Shown piece by piece: positions 8,558-17,452 of a stretch of 51,895 nucleotides of DNA. The notes below the pieces were generated by a model, which saw only the letters and a list, made by a program, of their open reading frames with translations, was not told the DNA's origin and ran no database searches. Origin of the DNA: an uncultured Paracoccaceae bacterium (lineage in GTDB: Bacteria; Pseudomonadota; Alphaproteobacteria; Rhodobacterales; Rhodobacteraceae); assembly GCA_913043905.1 (NCBI GenBank), contig CAJWNQ010000012.1, positions 1-51,895 of the forward strand, read 5' to 3'. A program made the translations under genes and the position numbers. The number at the start of each line of letters is the position of its first letter. The first letter of the stretch is position 1.

Positions 8558-9331
8558 GTGTCAAAAAAAAAGCACAAACGAAGAGACGAAATTATAAGTA
8601 TTGTGTTAGAGCATGGGGCGGTTTCTGTTGGAACTTTAGCTAATAAACTTGATGTTTCTATGCAAACTATAAGGCGAGATATTGATAAGTTGTGCGAAGG
8701 CGATAAGTTAAATAGGCGGCATGGTCGTATTGAACTGGGTGCTGAGTATTTAAATACGCCATTTGATCAACGAGCTGATACTAATTTAGCAAGTAAGCGT
8801 GATATTGGTGAGGCCGCTGCAGAGCTTATTCCTGATGGAGTAACTGTCTTTATATCTATTGGATCAACACCGTTAAGTGTTGCGCGTGCATTACGTAGGC
8901 GTAAAAATTTAACTGTAATTACAAATAGTCTTAGTGCTGCAATGGTGTTGAGTGATGAATTATCCAATCGTATTATTCTCCCTGGTGGTGAAATTAGGTT
9001 GCCTGATCGAGATATTCTGGGGGATGAGGTTTTAGACTTTTTTGGCCGCTATCGTGCAGAGTTTGGAATTTTTGGTGTGGCTGGTGTTGCTGAAGATGGC
9101 AGTTTGTTGGATTTTCACTCTACAGAAGTACGCGTACGCGAACGCATTCGAGAAAATGCGCAAATCTCAATTTTGGTAACGGATTGTACAAAATTTGGAC
9201 GAATAGCCCCAGCTTTTGGAGAGAATATTAGTAATGTTGATCATTTAATTCTTGATCGGCGCCCCAATGTAAAATTTGATCATCTTCTTGATGGTTTGGG
9301 CGACCGGCTATTGCTGGCAGAAAGAGTGTAA
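8558..9331 (+). CDS. DeoR-family transcriptional repressor
   Basis: This protein of about 257 residues has an N-terminal helix-turn-helix (RRDEIISIVLEHGAVSVGTL then SMQTIRRDIDKL) and a C-terminal DeoRC sugar-phosphate isomerase-like sensor (ITNSLSAAMVL, LPGGEI, GIFGVAGV, TEVRVRERI, LVTDCTKFGR). DeoR proteins normally sense phosphorylated metabolites; GlpR senses glycerol-3-phosphate. A GTG start at 8558 is preferred because GGGG precedes it by six bases; a TTG at 8546 would add four residues. It is the first gene of a rightward operon with an ABC importer, phosphodiesterase and phosphate transporter, and is expected to control it. Confidence 0.92.
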   Translation: MSKKKHKRRDEIISIVLEHGAVSVGTLANKLDVSMQTIRRDIDKLCEGDKLNRRHGRIELGAEYLNTPFDQRADTNLASKRDIGEAAAELIPDGVTVFISIGSTPLSVARALRRRKNLTVITNSLSAAMVLSDELSNRIILPGGEIRLPDRDILGDEVLDFFGRYRAEFGIFGVAGVAEDGSLLDFHSTEVRVRERIRENAQISILVTDCTKFGRIAPAFGENISNVDHLILDRRPNVKFDHLLDGLGDRLLLAERV

Positions 9332-9333
9332 TA

Positions 9334-10353
9334 ATGAGCACAAAACCTTTTGTTGTATTAGATAATGTTGCAAAAAGATGGAATGGTCAGCTTGGTGTTG
9401 AAAATATTTCTTTAGACATTGAAGAGGGATCATTCGTGGCACTTTTGGGGCCATCGGGTTGTGGGAAATCTACGTCTTTACGATTGCTTGCAGGACTTGA
9501 ATTGCCTGATGAAGGTAAAATTTTTATTGAAGGGCGTGACGTTACAACAAGCGCAGCATCAGATCGTAACTTATCCATGGTCTTTCAATCATATGCATTA
9601 TTTCCTCATCTTTCAGTCGCAGAAAATGTTATTTTTGGGTTAAAAGTGCGCCGAGTGCCAAAAGCTGAGCGTATGGAAAAAATGGCCCGAGCATTAGAAA
9701 TAACTGGTCTAGAAGGCCTTGAAAGTCGCAAGCCAGGCGAATTGTCTGGTGGGCAACGTCAACGCGTTGCACTCGCTCGTGCAATTGTGGCTGGTCAACG
9801 GTTGTGTTTAATGGACGAGCCACTTTCTAACCTTGATGCAAAATTGCGTACTTCAGTTCGAAAAGACATTAAAAAACTACAGCGAGATCTTGGTATTACC
9901 GTAGTTTATGTAACGCACGACCAAACTGAAGCAATGAGTATGGCTGATAAAATTGTTTTGATGAAAGACGGCCGTATTCAACAAATTGGCTCTCCAAACG
10001 AATTATACAATAGTCCTGCAAACACTTTTGTCGCAGGGTTTATTGGTGCGCCTGCTATGGCGTTAATTGAATCTCACATCCTTGGTGGGGTTGAAGATGG
10101 ATATAAAATTGGCCTTCGTGCCGAAAATATATCCATCGTTCCCAAGGGTGAAGGTAAACTTTCCTGTAACGTTACTGAGGTAGAGTTCCTTGGATCTGAA
10201 ACGCTTATTGGATTGGAACACGAGGGTGCTATTGGATTGACGGTTTTACAACCAGGTTTACTGATAATTCCTTTGGGTCAACAGATAGACATAACATTTG
10301 ATGACCAACATTTGCATTTTTTTGACAGTGCAGGTGAACGCTTACCCGGGTAA
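9334..10353 (+). CDS. ABC transporter ATP-binding protein, UgpC/MalK-type
   Basis: This 339-residue ATPase carries Walker [26 protein letters not shown], the signature [15 protein letters not shown], Walker [13 protein letters not shown] and [15 protein letters not shown], followed by a C-terminal TOBE-like domain that is shorter than in the ugpC product at 2369. It starts two bases after the deoR stop and belongs to the same operon. It powers the importer formed with the binding protein and two permeases downstream. The class handles sugars, polyols and glycerol-phosphate derivatives. Confidence 0.92.
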   Translation: MSTKPFVVLDNVAKRWNGQLGVENISLDIEEGSFVALLGPSGCGKSTSLRLLAGLELPDEGKIFIEGRDVTTSAASDRNLSMVFQSYALFPHLSVAENVIFGLKVRRVPKAERMEKMARALEITGLEGLESRKPGELSGGQRQRVALARAIVAGQRLCLMDEPLSNLDAKLRTSVRKDIKKLQRDLGITVVYVTHDQTEAMSMADKIVLMKDGRIQQIGSPNELYNSPANTFVAGFIGAPAMALIESHILGGVEDGYKIGLRAENISIVPKGEGKLSCNVTEVEFLGSETLIGLEHEGAIGLTVLQPGLLIIPLGQQIDITFDDQHLHFFDSAGERLPG

Positions 10354-10393
10354 TAATTACCCACATACTTAACATCCATGGGAGGATAATAAT

Positions 10394-11647
10394 ATGAATT
10401 ATTTAAAGTCAATTAGCATTGCTGCAGCCTTGGCTGCCAGCATAGCGTTACCTGCGAAAGCAGAAACAGAGCTTACAATGTACTATCCAATTGCGGTGGG
10501 AGGATCTTTGACCCAAGTGGTTGATGGTATCGTGGCTGATTTTGAATCTCAAAATCCAGATATTAAAGTAAATGCAGTTTATTCTGGTAATTATGATGAC
10601 ACTCGTGTGCGAGCGCTGTCTGCATTAAACTCTGGTGATGGAGCACAATTGGCGGTCATGTTCTCAATTGATGCTTATGACTTAATTGAACAAGAATTGA
10701 TCTTGCCTTTTGATAGTTTGGTTCAGGACAAAGAGTGGCTAAACAGTTTTTACCCTGCATTAATGGCTAACGGTGTGATTGAAGGTCAAACTTGGGGAAT
10801 TCCATTCCAGCGCTCAACTATCGTTGCTTATTACAATAAAGATATGTTTCGTGCAGCGGGTCTTGATCCAGAAGCACCGCCATCAACATGGGAGGATCTA
10901 ATCTCAGCAGGTAAAGCATTAACTAACGATGATACTTTTGGTCTGATGATTCCATCTACAGGTTATCCGTATTGGATGTTCCAAGCACTTGCTATTCAAA
11001 ACGGCAAAGAAGTTATGTCTGGCGATGGTTTAAATACTTATTTTGACGATCCAACAGTTGTAGATACATTAAAATTCTGGAAATCTTTATCAACTGAACA
11101 TGGTATCATGCCAACAGGTACTGTTGAGTGGGGAACTTTGCGTCAAGCTTTTCTTGAAGGTCAAACGGCTATGATGTGGCATTCAACTGGAAACTTAACT
11201 ACGGTCAAAAAGAATGCAAGTTTTGATTTTGGTGTTGCAGAATTACCTGCAAATGTACGTAAAGGTTCACCAACAGGCGGTGGTAATTTCTATATCTTTA
11301 AAGATACCTCTGCTGAAGAACAGGCTGCATCTCTTAAGTTAATTAAATTCATGACATCACCTGAACAGGCGGCAGCATGGTCAATTGCAACAGGATACAT
11401 GGGTGTATCTCCTGCAGCATATGAAACTGAAGCGCTAAAAGCTTATACGAAAGAATTTCCACCAGCAATGGTTGCTCGCAACCAGTTGGAAAATGCAGTT
11501 GCTGAATTTTCTACTTTCGAAACAGCACGTGTTCGTGATGGACTTAACAATGCTATTCAATCTGCATTAACAGGTGCTAAAACTCCTGAAGATGCTTTGG
11601 CTGAGGCACAGGCTTCCGCAGAGCGATTGCTAAAAAGCTACCGTTAA
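10394..11647 (+). CDS. ABC transporter substrate-binding protein, UgpB-like
   Basis: This 417-residue periplasmic protein has a Sec signal (MNYLKSISIAAALAAS to ALPAKA) and a family 1 solute-binding fold with TMYYPIAVGGSL, AVYSGNYDDTRVRALSALN, FQRSTIVAYYNKDMF and STWEDL. These blocks resemble UgpB, but the protein is clearly diverged from the ugpB product at 5286. The receptor probably recognises a glycerophosphodiester or related phosphoester, judged by the phosphodiesterase in the same operon. GGAGGATAAT serves as ribosome binding site. A strong hairpin follows the gene. Confidence 0.88.
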   Translation: MNYLKSISIAAALAASIALPAKAETELTMYYPIAVGGSLTQVVDGIVADFESQNPDIKVNAVYSGNYDDTRVRALSALNSGDGAQLAVMFSIDAYDLIEQELILPFDSLVQDKEWLNSFYPALMANGVIEGQTWGIPFQRSTIVAYYNKDMFRAAGLDPEAPPSTWEDLISAGKALTNDDTFGLMIPSTGYPYWMFQALAIQNGKEVMSGDGLNTYFDDPTVVDTLKFWKSLSTEHGIMPTGTVEWGTLRQAFLEGQTAMMWHSTGNLTTVKKNASFDFGVAELPANVRKGSPTGGGNFYIFKDTSAEEQAASLKLIKFMTSPEQAAAWSIATGYMGVSPAAYETEALKAYTKEFPPAMVARNQLENAVAEFSTFETARVRDGLNNAIQSALTGAKTPEDALAEAQASAERLLKSYR

Positions 11648-11666
11648 ATAACTTACCGAATACAAA

Positions 11667-11697
11667 CACCGGCCCCATAGTTTTTGTGGGGCCGGTG
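11667..11697 (+). terminator. Strong GC-rich hairpin after the binding-protein gene
   Basis: CACCGGCCCCA and TGGGGCCGGTG form a perfect 11-base-pair stem with a nine-base loop, 19 bases after the stop codon. CCTCTT rather than a T-run follows, so it probably acts as an mRNA-stabilising or partial termination element between receptor and permease genes. Confidence 0.78.
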
Positions 11698-11720
11698 CCT
11701 CTTAATTAGGGTAATAAATT

Positions 11721-12614
11721 ATGAGTAAACATGTTAACATGGAACGACGTAGGCAAGCTATTTATGGGTGGCTAATGCTATCACCAGCTGCGCTTATGCT
11801 TTCAGTTTTTGCGTTTTACCCTTCTGGGGCAACTTTTTTTTCTAGCCTTTTTTCGCGCCACACACGCAGAAAACCATCAGAGTTTACCGGATTAGAAAAT
11901 TATAATGATCTCTTTGCAGATCCAACTTTTTGGTTAGTTGTTAAAAATAATCTTTTTTATGCCGCTATTACTGTTCCTGTTTCCATAGGTATAGCGCTTG
12001 CTATGGCGCTTTGGGCAAATTCTAAAATTCCAGCGCGTGGATTTGTGCGAACTGCTTACTTTACTCCAACTGTTTTACCAATGATTGCTGCTGCTAATTT
12101 ATGGCTTTTTTTCTATACTCCTGGTCTTGGTGTTCTTGATCAAATCGGAGCATTATTTGGCTTTGCATCTGTTAATTGGTTAGGACAGCCTGAAACCGCT
12201 CTTTGGGCCATCATCTTTGTTACAATCTGGAAAGAAGCTGGCTTTTTTATGATATTTTATCTTGCTGCACTCCAAACAATTCCGGAGGATTACAAAGAAG
12301 CTGCTGATATTGAAGGCACAAGTCGTTGGACATATACTCGCCGCATAGTATTGCCTTTACTAATGCCTACAACACTTTTCATACTAGTTAACGCGATGAT
12401 AAATTCAGTGAAACTTATTGATCACTTATTTATTTTGACAAAGGGTGGCCCCTCTGATGCCTCAAAATTAATTCTTTATTATATATGGGAAATGGCTTTT
12501 GCATTTTTTGATGCTCCACATGCAGCGGCACTGACAATACTAGTTCTATCTGTTTTGTGCATAGTTGCTGCAATTCAATTTCTTTACCTTGATCGCAGGA
12601 CGCACTACCAATGA
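11721..12614 (+). CDS. ABC transporter permease, UgpA/MalF-type
   Basis: This 297-residue inner-membrane protein has about six hydrophobic segments, LSPAALMLSVFAFYPSGATF at the first one and the EAA loop PEDYKEAADIEGTSRWTYTR. It ends LYLDRRTHY as UgpA-type permeases do. It overlaps the next permease by four bases (ATGA), consistent with a co-translated heterodimer. It contributes half of the pore of the Ugp-like importer. Confidence 0.9.
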   Translation: MSKHVNMERRRQAIYGWLMLSPAALMLSVFAFYPSGATFFSSLFSRHTRRKPSEFTGLENYNDLFADPTFWLVVKNNLFYAAITVPVSIGIALAMALWANSKIPARGFVRTAYFTPTVLPMIAAANLWLFFYTPGLGVLDQIGALFGFASVNWLGQPETALWAIIFVTIWKEAGFFMIFYLAALQTIPEDYKEAADIEGTSRWTYTRRIVLPLLMPTTLFILVNAMINSVKLIDHLFILTKGGPSDASKLILYYIWEMAFAFFDAPHAAALTILVLSVLCIVAAIQFLYLDRRTHYQ

Positions 12615-13420
12615 AAAGACTATCACATTATGTCGAGTCAGCGGCCGCAATTCTTTTAGCTGTAATCTGGATTTCACCCTTGCTGTTTGCCTTTTGGGCT
12701 GCGTTTCATTCAACGTCAGATGCAGTAAATTTTAATCTTATGTCTTCTTGGACCTTAGATAATTTTCGAGTAGCGTGGGACGGTGCTCCATGGCTACAAT
12801 ATTTCTTGAATACTTTTTTGCTAGTAACAATTGTACTCATTGGCCAATTTTTTTTCACAACGTTAGCAGGGTTTGCATTTGCAAAACTTGAATTTCCAGG
12901 AAAGAACTTTGTTTTTATTTTAGTTTTAATGCAACTATTTATTTTGCCAGAAGTTCTTATCGTGGAAAACTACGCTATGGTATCTCGACTTGGATTGTTT
13001 GATACACTTTTCGGTGTTGGCATGCCTTATATGGCAAGTGCCTTTGGAATATTTTTGATGCGCCAATCATTTAAATCTGTTCCAATTGAGTTGCATGAAG
13101 CTGCTCGCATTGAAGGTTGTGGATTATTGGGAATACTTTGGCGGGTTTATGTGCCATTAGCTAAGCCAACTTACCTTGCATATGCGCTTGTTTCAGTCTC
13201 GACACATTGGAATAATTTTTTATGGCCGCTAATCGTCACTAATTCTCCAGAAACGCGACCATTGACTGTTGGACTTTCAATTTTTGGAGCACCAGAAAAT
13301 GGTGTGGATATTAGCATTATTTCGGCAGCTACAATGATGTCAGTTGCCCCATTGTTAATTGCATTCCTTGTCTTTCAAAGACAATTTGTTCAAGCATTTT
13401 TACGTGCTGGTATTAAATGA
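12611..13420 (+). CDS. ABC transporter permease, UgpE/MalG-type
   Basis: This 269-residue inner-membrane protein has the EAA loop PIELHEAARIEGCGLLGILW preceded by FLMRQSFKSV, and HWNNFLWPL near the C-terminus, typical of MalG/UgpE permeases. Both ends overlap neighbours by four bases: its ATG lies in the stop of the upstream permease gene and its TGA overlaps the start of the phosphodiesterase gene, so the three are translationally coupled. Confidence 0.9.
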   Translation: MKRLSHYVESAAAILLAVIWISPLLFAFWAAFHSTSDAVNFNLMSSWTLDNFRVAWDGAPWLQYFLNTFLLVTIVLIGQFFFTTLAGFAFAKLEFPGKNFVFILVLMQLFILPEVLIVENYAMVSRLGLFDTLFGVGMPYMASAFGIFLMRQSFKSVPIELHEAARIEGCGLLGILWRVYVPLAKPTYLAYALVSVSTHWNNFLWPLIVTNSPETRPLTVGLSIFGAPENGVDISIISAATMMSVAPLLIAFLVFQRQFVQAFLRAGIK

Positions 13421-14214
13421 CAACAATTCTACAGATTTCAGATACCCATATCGCGCCAAAAGGCGTCCTTGTATCTAATAGTTTAGACACTAGTGCTTCA
13501 CTTGAAAAACTAGTTGTTAGATTAAATGAAAAACGTTCTCAGTTTGGCGTTATAGATTGTGTATTAGTCAGTGGCGACATTAGTGAAGATGGCAGTGTAG
13601 AAAGTTATAACCGATTTAAAAAAATTTTAGCCCCGTTAGACTTACCAGTTTTTGTTATTCCAGGAAATCATGACCTACGTGATCCTATGCGTAATGCTTT
13701 TATGAAGGATGGCATTTTTCCAAAGATGGGTAATCTGAATTGGCATAAAAAAGTTGGTAAGGTTCACCTGCTTGGGCTTGATTCATTAATTGAAGGTAAA
13801 GGTAGTGGTGTTTTGACGCCTGACACGCTACAATATCTAAATGATACTTTAAATAAGATTAAATCTGAGCCAGTACTTTTAGCTTTGCATCACCCTCCAT
13901 TTAAGTCGGGCATTAAATTTATGGATGAAATTGGGTTAAAAAATATTGATATGTTTGTGAGAATAATTTCAAAATTTACTGGTGAGATGCGGATCGTATG
14001 TGGTCATATTCATACTATGATGATGGTAGGCATAAATAAACATATGGTAGTTTCAGCGCCTTCTTCATGCAGTAGCTTTGCTTATGATACGCGTTCTAAC
14101 GCTCCTGTTGGGTTTATGGATGTAGAGGGTGGTTGCTTGCTACACCGATGGAATGATGGATTTAAAACAGTACGTATTGGGCCTACTTGTGGTTCTGGAC
14201 CATTTCCCTTTTAA
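13417..14214 (+). CDS. Class III metallophosphoesterase, GpdQ/CpdA-like phosphodiesterase
   Basis: This 265-residue protein shows all dinuclear-metal motifs of the calcineurin-like class III phosphodiesterases: SDTHI (residues 8-12), VSGDISEDG, PGNHD, LALHHPP and CGHIHT. GpdQ (glycerophosphodiesterase) and CpdA/Icc (cyclic-AMP phosphodiesterase) are the best-known relatives, and the overall layout resembles GpdQ. No signal peptide is visible, so it should act in the cytoplasm on a substrate delivered by the importer. Its start overlaps the permease stop by four bases. Cleavage of an imported glycerophosphodiester to glycerol-3-phosphate plus alcohol is the favoured inference. Confidence 0.88.
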   Translation: MTTILQISDTHIAPKGVLVSNSLDTSASLEKLVVRLNEKRSQFGVIDCVLVSGDISEDGSVESYNRFKKILAPLDLPVFVIPGNHDLRDPMRNAFMKDGIFPKMGNLNWHKKVGKVHLLGLDSLIEGKGSGVLTPDTLQYLNDTLNKIKSEPVLLALHHPPFKSGIKFMDEIGLKNIDMFVRIISKFTGEMRIVCGHIHTMMMVGINKHMVVSAPSSCSSFAYDTRSNAPVGFMDVEGGCLLHRWNDGFKTVRIGPTCGSGPFPF

Positions 14215-14241
14215 TAAATTATAATATAAGAAAGCATTCAA

Positions 14242-15897
14242 ATGAATGAACCAAACCTATTGCTGTTTTTATTAAATATTGCTGGCTCAGCTGCTTTGTT
14301 GATTTGGGCTGTACGCCTGGTTGGAACTGGAGTTGAGCGTGGATTTTCCAATCAACTCCGTACTTGGTTGCGGCGCTCTGGTAATAATCGGTTTTTAGCA
14401 GCATTCTCGGGAATGGGCGCAGCAATATTTTTACAAAGCTCAACGGCAGTGGCTATTCTTATTTCAAGTTTTGTTGCTAAAAGTGGTTTGGCTGCGGTAA
14501 GTGGGCTTGCAATATTGTTAGGTGCTGATCTTGGTTCAGCAATTGTTGCCCAACTTTTGATGGTTCGGTTATCGTTTCTTACTCCATTGCTTTTACTTAT
14601 AGGTGTATCATTATTTTTGCGTGCTAATGGCAGCAGTGGCCGTCAAGTAGGGCGTATTCTTATTGGTTTGTCCTTGATTTTTGTATCTTTGGATATGATC
14701 CGTGCTTCAACAGGGCCAATTATGGCAAACCCTGGTACGCAAATGGTAATGGAATACTTAGGTCGCGATCTTTTAACAGCTTTTATTATAGGAGCTACCT
14801 TTGCGTGGGTAGTACATTCGAGTGTTGCAGCTGTTTTGTTATTTGTCACATTGGCCTCACAATCTATTCTGCCGTTAATGGCAGCAGCTGCAATGATATT
14901 AGGAGCAAATTTAGGAGGCGCATTAATTGCATACGTGCTAACTTTATCGGCTCCTATAATTTCGCGTCGTATAATTGTTGCTAACCTTCTATTACGTGGA
15001 AGTGGTGCTATTCTGGCAACGTTATTAATTGTCTTTGTGCCTGATATTATTTTTTTATTAGGATCAAATCCTGCTCGGCAAACAATTAACCTGCACCTTG
15101 TATTTAACCTGTTCCTATTAATTATAGCTTTGCCGTTAACTGGCATTATAAGCCAATTATTATGTCGTTTCATGATAAATAAAGTTTCGAATGATCAAGG
15201 TATGGAAGTGACAAGTGCGCTTGATCCTGCTGTCTTGGATCGACCTCAGCGTGGTCTTGATTGTGCAGCACGAGAATTATTAGGAATTGGACAGAAAATA
15301 GAGCAAATGTTGATTAAGATTGAGCCTCTCTATGATACTTGGGACACTGAGAGTGCTAAGGTAATAAAAAAACAAGATAAAATAATTAAACAAATTCATT
15401 TAGATGTGAAACTGTATCTAGCTCGCCTCGGAAAAAATGGTTTAAATGAAGATCAGGGAAGTAGGTCAATGGAGTTAGCTGCGATTTCTTCTAATCTTGA
15501 TGCAGCCTCCAATGTAGTAGCTCGCAATATGCTTGATCTTGCCAAGAGATTAAATAATCAAGGTTTGCACTTTTCACCTGAAGGGCGAAAAGAGATTGGC
15601 GATTTTTCCGATAGAGTATTGAGTAATGTTCAACTAGCTTTAAATGTAATGATGAACCAAAATCCAGCTGAAGCACGTGAATTAGTTGTTGCAAAAGATA
15701 AGGTTCGCCGTGTTGAACAAAAGTTACAGCGCCAACATCTTGGCAGGTTACGAGAAGGTCTAGCGGAGAGCATTGAGACTAGTAATATTCATCAGGAAAC
15801 ATTACGTGCCTTAAAATTGATAAACACGTCATTTTCAATAGTTGGGTATTCAATACTTTCAAAGTCAGGTGATCTGTTGAAGAGCCGACTCATCTAA
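14242..15897 (+). CDS. Na/Pi cotransporter family protein with PhoU-like domain (YjbB/NptA-type)
   Basis: This 551-residue protein has an N-terminal membrane half built of two inverted Na/Pi-II repeats, each with a QSSTA-like signature (LQSSTAVAILIS and VHSSVAAVLLFV) and LLGADLGSA/ILGANLGGA. The C-terminal cytoplasmic half (about residue 330 on) is helical and PhoU-like. E. coli YjbB has the same architecture and length and promotes phosphate efflux; other members take phosphate up. It follows the phosphodiesterase gene by 27 bases in the same direction, so disposal of phosphate from phosphoester catabolism is a plausible role. Confidence 0.88.
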   Translation: MNEPNLLLFLLNIAGSAALLIWAVRLVGTGVERGFSNQLRTWLRRSGNNRFLAAFSGMGAAIFLQSSTAVAILISSFVAKSGLAAVSGLAILLGADLGSAIVAQLLMVRLSFLTPLLLLIGVSLFLRANGSSGRQVGRILIGLSLIFVSLDMIRASTGPIMANPGTQMVMEYLGRDLLTAFIIGATFAWVVHSSVAAVLLFVTLASQSILPLMAAAAMILGANLGGALIAYVLTLSAPIISRRIIVANLLLRGSGAILATLLIVFVPDIIFLLGSNPARQTINLHLVFNLFLLIIALPLTGIISQLLCRFMINKVSNDQGMEVTSALDPAVLDRPQRGLDCAARELLGIGQKIEQMLIKIEPLYDTWDTESAKVIKKQDKIIKQIHLDVKLYLARLGKNGLNEDQGSRSMELAAISSNLDAASNVVARNMLDLAKRLNNQGLHFSPEGRKEIGDFSDRVLSNVQLALNVMMNQNPAEARELVVAKDKVRRVEQKLQRQHLGRLREGLAESIETSNIHQETLRALKLINTSFSIVGYSILSKSGDLLKSRLI

Positions 15898-16031
15898 TAT
15901 TTTGCTGATTGTTAGGAAAGTATGAGACTTTAGTAGCCACTTACTATCACCTGTAAAGGAAAATAAAAAAGTCATTATATTGGATCTGGTAGTTATAACA
16001 AATGTTTGCATGTTTTGATTGGAAATTTCTG

Positions 16032-16274
16032 ATGATATTTAAAAATCCAAGTAATGGTTATCAAGAAAAGGTTACTGGTTTTGCTTTCTTGTGGGCGTTA
16101 ATGTTTGGGGTGCTTTACTTTGCCTATAAAGGCGTATGGAGGCACTTTGTTATCGGGGTAATCTTGAATTTTGTTACTTTAGGTACTGTATGGTTAATCT
16201 ATCCGTTTTTTGCTAAAATAATTGTGGTAAATCAATACAGAAAAAACGGTTGGATTGAAATAGACGAAGAATAA
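16032..16274 (+). CDS. Small two-segment membrane protein
   Basis: This 80-residue protein starts MIFKNPSNGYQEKVTG and contains two hydrophobic stretches (FAFLWALMFGVLYFAYKGVW and FVIGVILNFVTLGTVWLIYP) and an acidic tail. An ATG ten codons upstream is possible, but the shorter form matches small conserved bacterial proteins I remember that begin IFKNPSNGY and have a GWIEV-like end. The function is unknown. It lies 134 bases after the Na/Pi transporter. Confidence 0.75.
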   Translation: MIFKNPSNGYQEKVTGFAFLWALMFGVLYFAYKGVWRHFVIGVILNFVTLGTVWLIYPFFAKIIVVNQYRKNGWIEIDEE

Positions 16275-16313
16275 ATTTTTTAACTTTTCCTTCAATTGTA
16301 GTCATAAACTGTA

Positions 16314-16460
16314 TTATTTTGTTCCATCTGTCTTGTTTTCTTCTTCAATGGGGACATCTTTTTCTAGCCAATCAAGAAGCTGTTCTAGGCCCCCATTTGG
16401 TAAGTAATCTAGATCCAATCTAATTTGTTGAATCCAGTATTCCAAAGATAGATCTGACAT
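16314..16460 (-). CDS. Possible small acidic protein, 48 residues
   Basis: An open frame from ATG at 16460 to TAA encodes 48 residues beginning MSDLSLEYWIQQIRLDL and ending in an acidic tail (DVPIEEENKTDGTK). An AGGTG ribosome-binding-like sequence lies about 11 bases upstream. The composition (Trp, alternating acidic and hydrophobic residues) looks coding rather than random for such AT-rich DNA. It sits just downstream of the conserved gene at 16541 in the same orientation. I do not recognise a family. Confidence 0.45.
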   Translation of the reverse strand: MSDLSLEYWIQQIRLDLDYLPNGGLEQLLDWLEKDVPIEEENKTDGTK

Positions 16461-16540
16461 ATTAATAGCACCTATTAATTATTATCTTATAAATTTTTTA
16501 ATAAAATAATGTTACAAATGAAAATATATTTTAGAGTATT

Positions 16541-17020
16541 CTAGTGGGTAGTTGGAGGTTTTTGAGATAAACTAAAAATTGGAACTGGGTAGCGTTCCAA
16601 CATTATTCTAAGTGCCAGACCAATATTCTCTGCATGGGCTACTAGAGTAACTGCTGTATCACCTGAAACAAGATTATATGCAAAAAGTTCGGCGTCTTTA
16701 ATATCACCTAAAGCTGCAAGGGATATCATATTAGCTATAACACTTTCATCGCCTCCAAAACATGTACACTCTACTTCGTGATGCATAACTTTCCGGCGTG
16801 ATTTTGTTGCAAGGCAAACAAAAAATTCTTCAAACCTCTTGAAATAATAGCCACCATGATCTGCGCCAAAAGCTAATGTAAAATCTTTTTCAAGCGCTTT
16901 TCTTGTTTTAAAAGAGCCAGCCATCATTCTAAAATATATTATCGCAGTCATTTCTAATAAAGGAAGCTCTTCTAATTGACCTACAGGGGCTGCCCCTCTG
17001 AAATTTTCATAAACGTTCAT
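16541..17020 (-). CDS. Conserved hypothetical protein (Rhodobacterales type)
   Basis: This 159-residue soluble protein contains LPLLEMTAIIYFRMM, HHEVECTCFGGDESVIANMI and a C-terminal VTLVAHAENIGLALRIM block. The pattern resembles a hypothetical family I associate with Rhodobacterales, with a conserved HxVxCxCxGxDE segment that might bind metal or a cofactor. There is no signal peptide or membrane segment. The function is unknown; the 48-residue frame follows it by about 80 bases. Confidence 0.72.
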   Translation of the reverse strand: MNVYENFRGAAPVGQLEELPLLEMTAIIYFRMMAGSFKTRKALEKDFTLAFGADHGGYYFKRFEEFFVCLATKSRRKVMHHEVECTCFGGDESVIANMISLAALGDIKDAELFAYNLVSGDTAVTLVAHAENIGLALRIMLERYPVPIFSLSQKPPTTH

Positions 17021-17452
17021 TATTTATAGCCTCTCTTATAATAGCATGCTTTTTATTTAATCTTGAGTAAAACAGTCATGTAATTACTAAATAATAAGAT
17101 TTGAGGTCATAAGTCAATACCTGAGTAAAATGATAAGGTATTATATTATATAAGAATTAATTTTTTTTGATTTATAAACTTATATTTTTGGGGGTAATAA
17201 TTTTTAAAAAAGATTCTAAAATTCATAACCTAAAGGATTATAATTTTCTAAGGCTAGGCTATAAGTTAAAATATTTTAAATTCATCAAAATATACATGCA
17301 TCACATAATTTTTTATAATTAACGTCAATATTTTAATATTTTTGTATGATATTTATGAACGATCTACACATTCTTTGTTATTTTAAATTGTTTTCCTTGA
17401 TGATTTTTTACTTGCACGTTATCTTTATGGGTGAATTCTGAAAGATGAATAT
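17021..17452. other. Long AT-rich intergenic region
   Basis: These 432 bases between divergent genes are strongly AT-rich with many T- and A-tracts. I found no open frame with coding character, no tRNA-like fold and no strong hairpin. It presumably holds promoters for both neighbours, but no -35/-10 pair stands out. Confidence 0.6.

Noticed and set aside
14643-15173. Long minus-strand open frame of 176 codons inside the Na/Pi transporter gene
   Set aside because: It is antisense to a well-conserved membrane protein; biased codon composition of that gene explains the open frame.
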